Of a stretch of DNA of 64,000 bases, positions 9,009 to 19,132 are shown piece after piece. The position numbers and the translations under genes are program-made. The stretch is from Ciona intestinalis (taxonomy: Eukaryota; Chordata; Ascidiacea; Phlebobranchia; Cionidae), in NCBI RefSeq assembly GCF_000224145.3, contig NC_020179.2:2620125-2684124 (forward strand), read 5' to 3'. The notes under the pieces were generated by a model that saw nothing but the letters and a program-made list of their open reading frames with translations, did not search any database and was not told the origin of the DNA. The number at the start of each line of letters is the position of its first letter. The first letter of the stretch is position 1.

Positions 9009-12000
9009 TCCGTCCAAAAACAGTATTTATAATTGCTGCTTTGGGCTTGCTGATATATAGCTTCAGTCTTAGAGGTAACTTTGATGGCGATTTATTTATC
9101 CAACATTATCAACATTTAAGCTCTAAGTTCAATGTCAAACCGTTGGTAACGAATTGGTTGAACCGAACTATAAGGTTACACGGTCCGTTGAAAAAGTTAC
9201 TGACTCAAGTTTATGATGACGAAGAACAACGTTCTGTTGAAAACGGAACTTACAGTACAGACACGGGTGGCTCTTTGAATACACCACCCACAAAGGAAGG
9301 CAGTCCTTCAGTCAATACACAATCGTTAATTGTCAATCAAATCTTAACAACTTCTGCGTTTAAGGCTTTAACGTCGAAAATAGGTAATGTGGAAGCAGAA
9401 ACAACAGCAGCAGTACAACCTACAACAAAAACAACCACAATAACACCTACAACAACAACAATTATAACAGCATCAACAAAAGCTATAGCAGCAAAGGCAC
9501 CAAGCACAACAGTAAAGGCATCAACAACAACAACAACAACAGCAGCAGCAAAAGTAAAAGCAACAAAATTCCAATCAACACTTGATAAAACCGATTTTGT
9601 TAAAACCGCAAGTCCAACATGCGCGTCATGGAGAACTGGAATAAACTGGTCTAAACCAGTTAAACCAACTGTTCATTTGAACTCGGAAAAGTATCTGTAC
9701 CCTGGATTAATATGGGGACCTAACAATCAAATTGTCGGCTTGTGGCAATCGATGTATCTTGCCATACGACTAAACAGGTCAGTCTGAATTTGGTAAAACA
9801 TATATAGTAGGGTAGGAGAAGATGGGACACCTTTTCGTATCCTCACAACTCCCGTAGACCATTGGTAATTGTTTAAAAAAACGTACCAGAACATTTAGAT
9901 ATTATGTACTAAAGGTGTATTTTCGTATAGTAACCGTAAAATTAATGCAGATTATTTTATAAAACATATTACAGTAGTGTGAGGGAAGCCGGTACCCTTA
10001 AGCACATATTTTCCATTTTTTTCTAACTGAAAGAAATATATTACAACACACGAGGAGGTATACATATTACATATATATATCGATTCGCACATAAAGTGTA
10101 ATTTTACCATTTTGAAAACGCGCAGGCTATAGGATAAAACGGTACCGTTTAAAATGCTTGTTGATTGATAATAAGTAAATTTATTATTAGGAATGCGCGT
10201 AAACAACACGAAATAACACTGTACACTTTAAAAATCAAATTAAAAAAACTGTGTCTTACTCCACCGCTATTGCATTTATAGTTTTTGGCTATGTTGTATT
10301 AACAATTGGTATGGCCCGAACAACAATGGGTATTGTTGAAATTTTAATTAATAAATATTGTATGCTAAAAAATCTAGTATAAACTTACAATAACAAAAAT
10401 TAGCTTTTCTATATATTTCGCACAAGCCACTTCTCATCACTTATCTCCAAGTGCGCGTGACTGAATTTCGATTATATTTTCCATATATTATGTTGTTGTT
10501 ATACTCGTATTTTATATTTGAATAACCGATAAGGTAGAAATCATTGAATTAAAAGGGTGGGAAGACGGAACGAAAACATTCATATTAATTTAATTTTTAA
10601 TTTAAAATTATTAAGGCAATTTTTATATAAATAGTGTTATGCAACTTGTATAATTAACCCAAAAGTAACAGCCTGTGCTAGTTTCTTTGCCACATAAACT
10701 TTATATATAGTAGGGAGGGAAAGATGGGACACCTTTTCATTCTAACTTCTCGTTCCATTAGTTCGTAAACAGTCAAAAGAATTGTAAACAGTCGCGTCCT
10801 ACATCGACAGAGCAAATTTATCTTTTAAACTTTGTGTGATAGGGAGATAGCAGAATATTAGTGTATTTACTAAACCGATAAGTTTGTTTGAACGTGGTTA
10901 ATCGTTAAAACGGAGGCAAACAAAAGAGCTGGTGGTCATCGGATATTAAAAAAATGTTTACAATAAATTGGTTTAAAGGGGCACACTTATGTAAAATTTG
11001 GAACAAGCGTGTATCACATTAATACACCTATCACCTAACTTACGCTTTTTTAAGCACGTTATTGAGCACGTTAGTGGTCATATAGATCCTTTTTCGTCGA
11101 ACAGTTGTTCTTGTTGTTGTTGTTGTTTTTTGCAAGACTATTTTCCGCACTTATCTCAATTCTTAATTCTAACATTTGTCTTTATTCTCTTGATTAAAAT
11201 CAAATCATAATATATATTTATAATTTTTAGACTGAATTTTCAGATTTAAAACTGCACGATGAGCGATTAATTAACGATTACTTTCCTCATGCACTTTACA
11301 TAGCGGAAACACTGTCTGGGAGTTTGGCGGGGAACGACGGCACGTGTTGTATTCACACACACGATTCACGACTGATTCAAACTATTAGCATTTAAGTTGG
11401 GACGCATTAAATGCACTATTCTTATACCGTATTATCATTAATCGTAATTGAAACATTATTTTTAATTCAACATCATATGATTAACATTAACTTCTAACAT
11501 TACCTAATTATACTGCGTGATTACGGTTTGTCAAAATTCATGAAAACAAACGTTTTTAAGCGATGACAACGCTAACTAGTGTAAGTTTACAATAAACACA
11601 TGGTACAGGAGTTGTACAAAGCGTATTTACACATATTCTTTACCAATCACTCAATCCTCATACGTCATAAGTTTCATTAGTTATAATACATGTATAAATA
11701 CATTCTGCCAACTGCTCCACAGTCATCAATGGCGACTTGAACCCGTTTTGTTGGTTACTTAAGATTTGTTTTTGATCGAGCCCAGTCGACCGTTGTAGTA
11801 AAAGGATTAATTAATAGAGCAGGGTGGGGTAGATGGGACACCTTTTCATTTGGTTTTCTCTTTTCATTTGGTAGTAAACAAAGAACATTTAATGAATTAT
11901 AAAACCGAATCTTCGCGACTTCCACAAACCGTTGTTAATTGTTTAAAACACAATCAGGCTATTTGGATATTATGTGCTAAAGGTGTCCCATCTTCCCCGA

Positions 12001-15000
12001 CTCTACTATCTTATGCTAATTAGTTTAAAACGTGCTTATTCATTAGATCTGTGATCTCTTGTATTTTTAAACCAGCAAAATAAAATTCGTGGATGAGTTG
12101 TTTTACATTTAAACTTAACAAGATTTATATCTTTCGTAGCTGACTGTTGGTTGCTTGAATGTTCACTAGAAAAAAATCAATCGGGCTTGTTTTATATATT
12201 TTTTGCTGCATGGGGCCACTAATGTTTCCTAATTTTTTAATTAAACAAGTTTACCTTAATAATAATTAAACCTATTAAATGGCTCGTTTGTCTGCTAGGT
12301 GTAGCGAACACGCTTATTTTCTTCCAATGAAATGTAAATATGTTTTTAACTGTAAGCATGTTTTAACAACTGTTGTTTTGCCGCTATAACCTTTTTTTTC
12401 GTTAAGAATATTTCTAAATCTTTGCTACTGTTATCGAAGAGACAAATAAAGTTATTTTTTTAATTATATGATTACCTAAAACATTGCATAATTTTTAAGT
12501 CTTCAACAGGACACTGATATTGCCTTACTTTCACTCCCATTTCACAAACGGAGGGGAAAAACGTGTGACGCCTGATGAACGCTTAGATGGTGAGAAGATA
12601 CGTCAGTTCATGAGCACTATTTCTGTGGAAGAGGCGAATAAAAGATGTGGGGGGTCATTTGATGTCGCTTTACAGGTGCGTGGGTAGTAGCTATCAATAT
12701 GCAAAGCAGAATAGAGAAAGTTGAATACTATTGTATATATTACATAACATCTCATATTTTCTAATTCCGTATTAACAGTTAACTGTTTTGGAATAGTAAG
12801 GATACGGTTATCCTGTAAATACTCTTGGTTTACGTTCACAATGGTAGCAGCAGCAGCAACTTCAAGCCTTGCACTTGTGAAATATGAGCTACGGAAATAG
12901 GTTAACCTACTATGGCACGGTGATTTTCAAATGAAATCTACGCAATGCTTGCACGAACCAAAGTTATGGGACCAACGCATATTAATTCAAACGTAGTTTT
13001 TAGCTTAAAATAAGAATATTGCTTAACAATATTCCACAACCAACGTGGCGAAAGTCGCGAGTAAGTCACACGCACTGTTTTAGACCTGTTTTAAATGAAG
13101 ATGAACTACTTCTAGTTTCCCGTGGAGACCAAATGCTAAATATCGTGATTTATTACCAGCTTACATTATTTGGTTTAATCAGCGCTATGGTTATAGACTT
13201 ATAGAGCGTCCGAATCATAGGGTTGAATGAATGTAACTTACTTTATCCTCGCGTGGCCGAAAAAACGACAGTCGTTATTACACGGGTTAAACACCTCGTG
13301 CCAGTTTACGAGTTACCATGTATGTTACTTTGTGCGTGATTATTTTTTGGAGGGATTTTTTTTTATTTTTTTTTATGTATGGCTGATAATTTAGACAACC
13401 CATTAGTGACCACTGGGTTGGAGCAATTGCCGTTAAGTGTCTTGCCCAAAGACACATACGCTCACAATGGTAGCAGCGTCGAGCCTTGAACCCATTACCA
13501 CTGGGTTACAGGCCGGTGGTTAGAGCGTTTGAATCGCAATCATAGGGTTAATTCGGTGCTCGACGTTGCTTCTGTTGTAAGCGTGTCTTTAATCACATTA
13601 AACAGTCGTTTTGATGAAAGGAAACACAATATACCCAGCGAGACATCCATATTCCAATACAATAAGAGATTGGTTATATTAAAGGAACGATCAAAAATTA
13701 TGTATTGATAGAAATGCTCAAATGTGATCTAAAGTTTACCACCAAAGTTACAAAAAACAAAAACTATTGGATTTTTCCATAAGAAAGCCAAGAAGAAGCA
13801 TTTGCTGTACCAAATCTGAAATTTGCATTTTCTTTAGTAGTTTAGCAACTAGAAACTGCCAAAAACTGCCAAGCCGATTTTGTTTCCCTTCAGCGGTTTT
13901 TTCAGAAGCTGCGTCGTTCTTATGAAACATATAGTGGTATAGCTTCACATTTGAGCATCTCTATATCCATATATAGTAGGATGGGGGAAGACGGGACATC
14001 TTTAGCACATAATATCCAAACATCCTGATTGTGTTTTAAACAATTAACAACGGTGTATATGGAGTCGTGAGGTTACGGTTTTATAATTCTTTGAATGTTC
14101 TTTGTTTACTACTAAATGAGACGGGAAAATAAAATGAAAAGGTGTCCCATCTCCCCCCACCCTACTATACAATTTTTTAATTTTCGTTGATATGTATTTT
14201 TAATGGGCATTCTCTTTGCCTTGCATTCAAACGTCCCAACTCACACAACCATACTGTTATGCAACTGTATTAAAAACTATAACTGATTTATTATCAATTC
14301 AGAAGCATTGTCTTTACTTGGTTTGCTTTTAAAGTGATTTTTCTTTATAGGCAATGTCAATTCGTTGGGTGGAAACGAGGCAATTTGAATTAGACACAGA
14401 CATGAAGGTCTTTAATCCAACTAGAAATCGAACTTACTCTGGATCTACAAGACTCAGACTTAATGATAATGATGTTAAACCACCTCCCAGTATACCTACC
14501 TTTCCAGGAGAAAACTACACAGTAACCTACCAACCGTGGCTTACTTCTGATAAATCAACGTTGTTAAAAGCTTACTCAACTTCGGCCGAATGTGCGGTGT
14601 ACGTCGGGCCATTCTTTACCATTCGCATTGGTTTAAAAGACAACATTGCATCCCCTTTGCCAGCGAATTTGAGTGGCGTCATTTCGTATGACGAAATTCC
14701 TGATGACGTCATGTACTCGGCTGTTGTGGACGCAGTTCGACGCCCATTGTGTATAGAAGAAGCAGCGAAGGCGTATATCGAAGAAACTTATAACAATGAA
14801 GAATATGCGGCAATACATTGGCGATATGACAAAAAGGATTGGGGTAGAAGGTGCGAAGGAGTTACCTCGGATGCATGTACAATAGTACAAAATGTGACTC
14901 CTGCGCATTTAGCTACGGCTATCGTTAGTGAAATACGAGCTGCAGAGAACAGAACGTTTAAATACGCTTATATAGCAACGCCGCCCGCAATAAGAGACTT

Positions 15001-15328
15001 TCGAGATGAAGCACTGAGTGAGATCGTCAAACAAAACCCTGACTTTATTAACACAAAAGGAGATATAACGACGTTTTTAACCACTCGGTATGAAAGTTGT
15101 TGGGAAAACGGGAGATGGGAAAATCTGGGGGAAATTGTGTCTCTTGTTGAGATGGAACTAATGCGTAATAGCCAATGGTTTTTTCACTCCTTAGGCTCCA
15201 CATGGTCAAGTAACGTAAGGCCCATAAGATTAAAATCATCCACAGATGGTGTTTTTGTAAGAAAGTTTGAAGTTTCCGTTCTTGATGCTGTATCAAAAGT
15301 ACAGAAAATTAACGTCGATATTAATTAA
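8969..15328 (+). CDS. POFUT1-like protein O-fucosyltransferase, type II membrane protein (650 aa)
   Basis: Three exons, 8969-9777, 12510-12675 and 14351-15328, give 651 codons with consistent phases (2, 0). Residues 1-18 are basic and cytosolic, 19-33 are a hydrophobic anchor, and about 125-205 form a Thr/Ala/Lys-rich stalk encoded by ACA runs. The catalytic part follows. GPNNQ (250-254) and the sequence running to LNRTLILPYF span the exon 1/2 junction and match the POFUT1 region ending LNRTLAVP. HWRYDKKDW near 481-489 matches the HxR...DW motif whose Arg is needed for GDP-fucose chemistry, and STWSSNV lies near the C-terminus. So it is probably a Golgi/ER glycosyltransferase of the GDP-fucose O-fucosyltransferase superfamily. 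The acceptor is unknown. It is not POFUT1 itself, being far longer. Both introns are loaded with MITEs. A second family member lies at 34553. Confidence 0.82.
9395..9560 (+). repeat. ACA-rich triplet repeat encoding the Thr stalk
   Basis: Degenerate ACA/GCA triplets encode runs of Thr and Ala in exon 1 of the O-fucosyltransferase-like gene. Because it is triplet-periodic, length changes would keep the frame. Confidence 0.85.
9801..9937 (+). mobile_element. Internally deleted Cimi-type MITE in intron 1
   Basis: TATATAGTAGGGTAGGAGAA and GATGGGACACCTTTTC at the left. Interior ATCCTCACAACTCCC and ATTGTTTAAAAAAACG. Right end decayed to AAAGGTGTATTTTCGTATAG. Confidence 0.75.
10701..10800 (+). mobile_element. 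Cimi-type MITE, right half missing
   Basis: TATATAGTAGGGAGGGAAAG, ACACCTTTTCATTCTAACTT and CTCGTTCCATTAG are clear. Sequence past 10800 no longer matches. Confidence 0.75.
11063..11265 (+). repeat. Unclassified dispersed repeat, copy 1 (partners 16268 and 22014)
   Basis: GTGGTCATATAGATCCTTTT, CGTCGAACAGTTGTTCTTG, a GTT-triplet run and CTTGATTAAAATCAAATC recur at 22014-22305 (+) and, inverted, at 16268-16591. No terminal repeats or coding frame were identified. Confidence 0.7.
11813..12011 (+). mobile_element. Cimi-type MITE in intron 1
   Basis: Left end AGCAGGGTGGGGTAGATGGG, right end GGTGTCCCATCTTCCCCGAC. Full-length interior. Confidence 0.9.
12275..12460 (+). repeat. Dispersed repeat, copy 2
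   Basis: Matches the window start (1-130) in inverse orientation, and 45335-45450 in its tail, which reads GAAGAGACAAATAAAGTTAT. The tail contains an AATAAA. Confidence 0.6.
13226..13535 (-). mobile_element. tRNA-derived SINE, near full length, inverted
   Basis: Read in reverse: the head (GGGTTCAAGG on the - strand at about 13490), the body around 13410-13450 (CCCATTAGTGACCACTGGGT), then the tail block CTTTATCCTCGCGTGGCCGA at 13240-13260. Confidence 0.8.
13683..14199 (+). mobile_element. TTAA-flanked inverted-repeat element split by a MITE
   Basis: TTAA at 13679-13682 and 14200-14203 bracket a diverged copy of the 39759-40087 element. Its left arm and body run to about 13971. The right arm (AATTTTTTAATTTTCGTTGA) continues after 14168. 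The MITE at 13972-14168 lies between them, so it inserted later. Confidence 0.75.
13972..14168 (-). mobile_element. Cimi-type MITE nested in the TTAA element
   Basis: Left end TATAGTAGGATGGGGGAAGA, right end GTGTCCCATCTCCCCCCACC-CTACTATA. The flanking host sequence reads CCATA and TACAA on the two sides, consistent with insertion at TA. Confidence 0.9.
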
Positions 15329-15329
15329 A

Positions 15330-15528
15330 TATATAGTAGGGTGGGGTAAGATTGGACACCTTTAGCATATCATGTTCAAATATCCTGATCGTGTTTTAAA
15401 CCATTAACAATGGTCTATGGAAGTCGGGAGGATACGTTTTTATATTTCGTTGAATGTTTTTTGTTTACTACCAAATTGGACGAGAAAATAGAACGAAAAC
15501 GTGTTCAATTTCCCTCCACCCTACTATA
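15330..15528 (-). mobile_element. Cimi-type MITE directly after a stop codon (first of a pair)
   Basis: Starts two bases after the TAA of the O-fucosyltransferase-like gene with TATATAGTAGGGTGGGGTAA and ends CTCCACCCTACTATATA. It must be transcribed as 3' UTR unless cleavage happens inside it. Confidence 0.9.
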
Positions 15529-15532
15529 TATG

Positions 15533-15728
15533 TATTAGGGTGGGGGAAGATGGGACACCTTTAACACATAATTTCCAAATAGCCTGATCGTGTTTTAAAG
15601 AATTAACAACGGTCTGTGGAAGTCGTAAGGATACGGTTTCATAATTCTTTAAAAGTTCTTTGTTTACTACAAAATGGAAAGAGAAAACAAAATGAAAAGG
15701 TGTCCCATCTTCTCCCACCCTAATATAT
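15533..15728 (-). mobile_element. Cimi-type MITE (second of the pair)
   Basis: GTATTAGGGTGGGGGAAGAT at the left, GTGTCCCATCTTCTCCCACC-CTAATATA at the right. Only a few AT bases separate it from the preceding copy, in the same orientation. Confidence 0.9.
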
Positions 15729-15933
15729 ATAGTTTTTTTTTTATATATATTTTGTTGTTTGCAGTTATTGTGTTTTTTGTAGTTCATAAGTCTGTTCTGT
15801 ACCTATTTAAATACTTCCTGGATGCATTTACTTACTGTATGATGTAGCCTACTATCAGTTGACAACCGCGGTTGTGCAGTTATCCGCCATTTAAAAATTC
15901 CAAAGAAAGTTTTATTCCTTTGGAATTTTTAAC

Positions 15934-15939
15934 AATAAA
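15934..15939 (+). terminator. Candidate poly(A) signal of the first O-fucosyltransferase-like gene
   Basis: AATAAA about 0.6 kb after the stop, downstream of both MITEs. Use of this site would put both MITEs in the 3' UTR. Confidence 0.4.
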
Positions 15940-16267
15940 CTGTTTTAATTTGAATAAGAAACTGCTGACGATGTCATTTCGAAGAAATATATTTCTTTTT
16001 ATTAAACAAATTGTTGTACTTTATTACTACGTTATACCAGATCTTTTTTTCTTTGCACAAGAATCGTTCAACTTTATATGAGCACCAGGTCATGGTCAGA
16101 TTCGGGGAATTTATCACAGTTGTAACCAACGCTTATATATATATATTGTTAACTCCAACAAGAGATCACAGATCTAATGCATGAGTACGGTATACACTAA
16201 TTAGCATAGTATTAATTAACCTTATCACACCTAAACATATGTTTAGGTATCTATGATCATGATTTAT

Positions 16268-16591
16268 TGCGAGCGGTAAACTAAAAGAGCGAAGAAACGA
16301 GAGACGCGGTGTTTATACCGAAGATAACGATAAAAAAGGCACTCGTCTACGCTTCGGTGCACACACGCTAATTGTGCGATTTTAAATCTGAAAATTCAGC
16401 CAAAAAAATATAAATATTTAATATGATTTGATTTCAGTCAAGAGATTAAAGAATAAATGCTAGAATTGAGAATTGATATAAGTGCGGAAAAAAATCGCCC
16501 TATCAGCACCAACAACAACAAAGCCAAGAACAAGAACAACTGTTCGACGAAAAAGGATCTATATGACCACTACCGTGCTCAACAATTACTA
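16268..16591 (-). repeat. Unclassified dispersed repeat, copy 2 (inverted)
   Basis: Reverse complement of 22014-22305: GGTGTTTATACCGAAGATAA, GCACTCGTCTACGCTTCGGT, CTGTTCGACGAAAAAGGATC and TATATGACCACTACCGTG. It is the longest uninterrupted copy. Confidence 0.75.
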
Positions 16592-17003
16592 TTTTACTGA
16601 TTGTCTAGCGCCACCGTCTGACTGGCTTATATATTGCCTTTCTCCTGTCTTCGTTACGCGAACGCCGTTGTCTCTCTAGTCCGCGTTTCAGTATAGGTTC
16701 TTGCATGGTTCTGTTAGCATCGCAATTTAGCGTAACTGTTTAAGATTTAGTTATTATGTGTTCAGCTATTAACAATGATTCTATTTGTTAGCGACTGAAC
16801 ATAACTGTTTTTTAATCTCTCTCTCTGTCTCTATCTGGCTCGTTGGCAACCTGGCTGATTTGGCTCTATTTTGGTTATTGTTGGAATCTGGCTATCGTTT
16901 ATGATTTGTGTTATCGTCAATACATCTGTATATATTTACCAAGTGGAGATCATTAATTAAGTTATAGACATCAGTCGCTTATTCCTTATACGGTTCCTAA
17001 ATC

Positions 17004-17084
17004 TATATATATATATATATATATATATATTGATATATATATATATATATTGATATATATATATATATATTGATATATATATAT
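17004..17084. repeat. AT microsatellite with periodic TTG interruptions
   Basis: Runs of (AT)9-12 are separated by TTG at about 17030, 17050 and 17070, giving a ~20-bp ladder. Confidence 0.9.
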
Positions 17085-17396
17085 GAATGAATGTAACTTA
17101 CTTTATCCTCGCGGGTGTGCACCTCGCGCCAGCTTACGAGTTACCAAGTATGTTACTTTGTGGGTGATTATTTTTTTTTGATTTTTTTTCATTTTTATGT
17201 ATGNNNNNNNNNNNNNNNNNNNNNNNNNNNNNNNNNNNNNNNNNNNNNNNNNNNCCCATTAGTGACCACTGGGATGGAGCAATTGCCGTTAAGTGTCTTG
17301 CTCAAGGACACATGCGCCCACAATGGTAGCAGCGACGAGCCTTGAACCTATACTGGGTTAGAGGCAGGCGCGCTAACCACTATGCCACGGCGCCGG
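17084..17396 (-). mobile_element. tRNA-derived SINE, inverted, interrupted by an N run
   Basis: GAATGAATGTAACTTACTTT tail complement at the left. Body (CATTAGTGACCACTGGGATG) and head complement (CACTATGCCACGGCGCCGG) at the right. The missing 51 bases are N. Confidence 0.85.
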
Positions 17397-17436
17397 AATG
17401 TAAGCGTTGGTTATAACAATAAGGTGTATTGAATAA

Positions 17437-17634
17437 TACAGTAGAGTGGGGGAAGATGAGACACCTTTTAACTTAATTTTCTCGTCCCATTTAGTAATAA
17501 ACAAAGAACATTCGAAAAATTATAAAACTATATTCTCACGACTACCATATACCGTTGTTATTTGTTTAAAACACGTTCAGGGTATTTGGATATTATGTGC
17601 TAAAGGTGTCCCATCTTCCCCCACCCTACTATAT
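17437..17634 (+). mobile_element. Cimi-type MITE with an uninterrupted reading frame
   Basis: Left end ACAGTAGAGTGGGGGAAGAT, right end CATCTTCCCCCACCCTACTA. One frame is open from end to end (starts GEDETP, ends [10 protein letters not shown]). Confidence 0.9.
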
Positions 17635-17750
17635 CTTTTTTGTGCCATATTTTACAGTGTCGGTTAAAAGGTTTACGTGCCTTTGGAATGATAATAAACC
17701 ACTGTGGATACTGATCGTAAGACTAAGTTGCGATGTAAGGTTTGCAGGTG

Positions 17751-17940
17751 TTCTGCGCCGTGACAAAGTGGTTAGCGTGCCTGCCTATAACCCAGAGGTA
17801 ATTGGTTCAAGACTCGTCGCTGCCACTTTGGGCGTATGTGTCCTCGGAACAGACACTTAACGGCAATTGCTCCGACCCATTGGTCATTAATGGGTTGTTC
17901 CAACTATTAGCCATACATACAAAAAAATGAAAAAAATACT
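17751..17940 (+). mobile_element. tRNA-derived SINE, 5' part
   Basis: Head GCGCCGTGACAAAGTGGTTA with box-B-like TGGTTCAAGACTC, then body CGGCAATTGCTCCGACCCAT and GGTCATTAATGGGTTGTTCC, ending in an A-rich stretch. Confidence 0.8.
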
Positions 17941-17962
17941 ACAGTTTATTAGCATCGGTTTA

Positions 17963-18425
17963 CCTGCAATCAGAGCCATAGAAATACCGAGTAGTCCAAC
18001 CCATTGTTACGTAAAACACAAATTGAACGGCAATTTGGTTCCAAAATAACACAGTAGGTATAGGGAAAATGTATGTTTTTCGGTAAATTACAGAAAAACT
18101 TGGGCCTAAAAACAAATTTAAAGGTTGAAAAATGTAAAAAAAATGTGTTATTTGTTTTCTGTGTCAAAAAAGTCAAAAATTAAAATTAGAAGCGGTTGAT
18201 TTGCGACATTTTAGTCATTTAATGCGGCTAAATTTATACATTTTTTCTAAAAAATGTTTGGTAAGGTAAATAGAAGCTGTTTTACACCTTCCCACAATAG
18301 GAAAACACAAACAAAACTTAACAAGTTCGTTTAAACCCATTGTCAAAGTCACCACTTTTGCTCAATTTTGGACACACATAGACGGCAGTTGGACTACTCG
18401 GTGTTTATACGACTCTGCCTGCAAT
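17963..18425. mobile_element. Foldback/MITE candidate, ~37-bp imperfect terminal inverted repeats
   Basis: The left arm ends ACCGAGTAGTCCAAC and the right arm begins GTTGGACTACTCGGTG. Pairing continues outward over about 37 bp with scattered mismatches to CTGCA/TGCAA ends. The interior has no coding frame. The target duplication is unclear. Confidence 0.65.
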
Positions 18426-19132
18426 AGAATTCTAAATATTTTTTTGACGATTTATTTACTTTTATTTACTATACAATAATTTATTTTTATTTTACCTAAT
18501 TAATTCCAACAATAAAATACTACCCAATTGACTTGTAAGAGCAAGTACAAGATTTAAAATGTGTCACCTTTAATACAACAGGGGACGAATAAAAATTGTT
18601 AAGGACCATTTAGCAAAAATGTAATCATAGACATCTTAACAGGGTAATTTATTTTCTTAATTTAAGGCGTTAGCAAAAGCAAAATATCACATTTCATAAC
18701 AAATCGTACAAATAATTTACATTTTTGACACAATATTTAGTCAGGAAACTTTGTTTAACAGTGTATACACATCCAAATCGGGTGAACATATTTAAACATT
18801 TGGTTATACAGTTTGGCACAATCGTATACTTGTTTAGAAATATGATTTAGGTTGGTTTCTAATTTTACATGTCGTAACACCCGTAGGTAATGTGTTTGTG
18901 TGTTAATTTATGGGCTATTTTGTCCAATTGAACGAAATTAGCGCGGGCGTTTATTTACAATAAGCTTGTACTGTTAAATCAAGAGTATCTGCTCAGAAAT
19001 GGCTGTTTTTTCTTTGATTAACTATAAAATATTTTCGCCTGTTTTACCGACGCAGATTTGCACTCAAGTCCAATGTAAACGACACTTTAGAATAGCTTAG
19101 TTGTGTATAGTAACATGTAGTGTGGATTGGAG
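18426..19132 (+). other. Upstream region of the RhoGAP gene
   Basis: AT-rich sequence with no recognised exon or repeat. The promoter and 5' UTR of the gene starting at 19133 must lie here or further upstream, but no core promoter motif stands out. Confidence 0.35.

Noticed and set aside
14633..14908. 91-codon - strand frame in the O-fucosyltransferase-like gene
   Set aside because: Antisense shadow of a confidently coding exon.
16482..16679. Frame starting in ACAACAACAAAG repeats
   Set aside because: Lies inside the dispersed repeat (16268-16591) and its triplet run. No homology.
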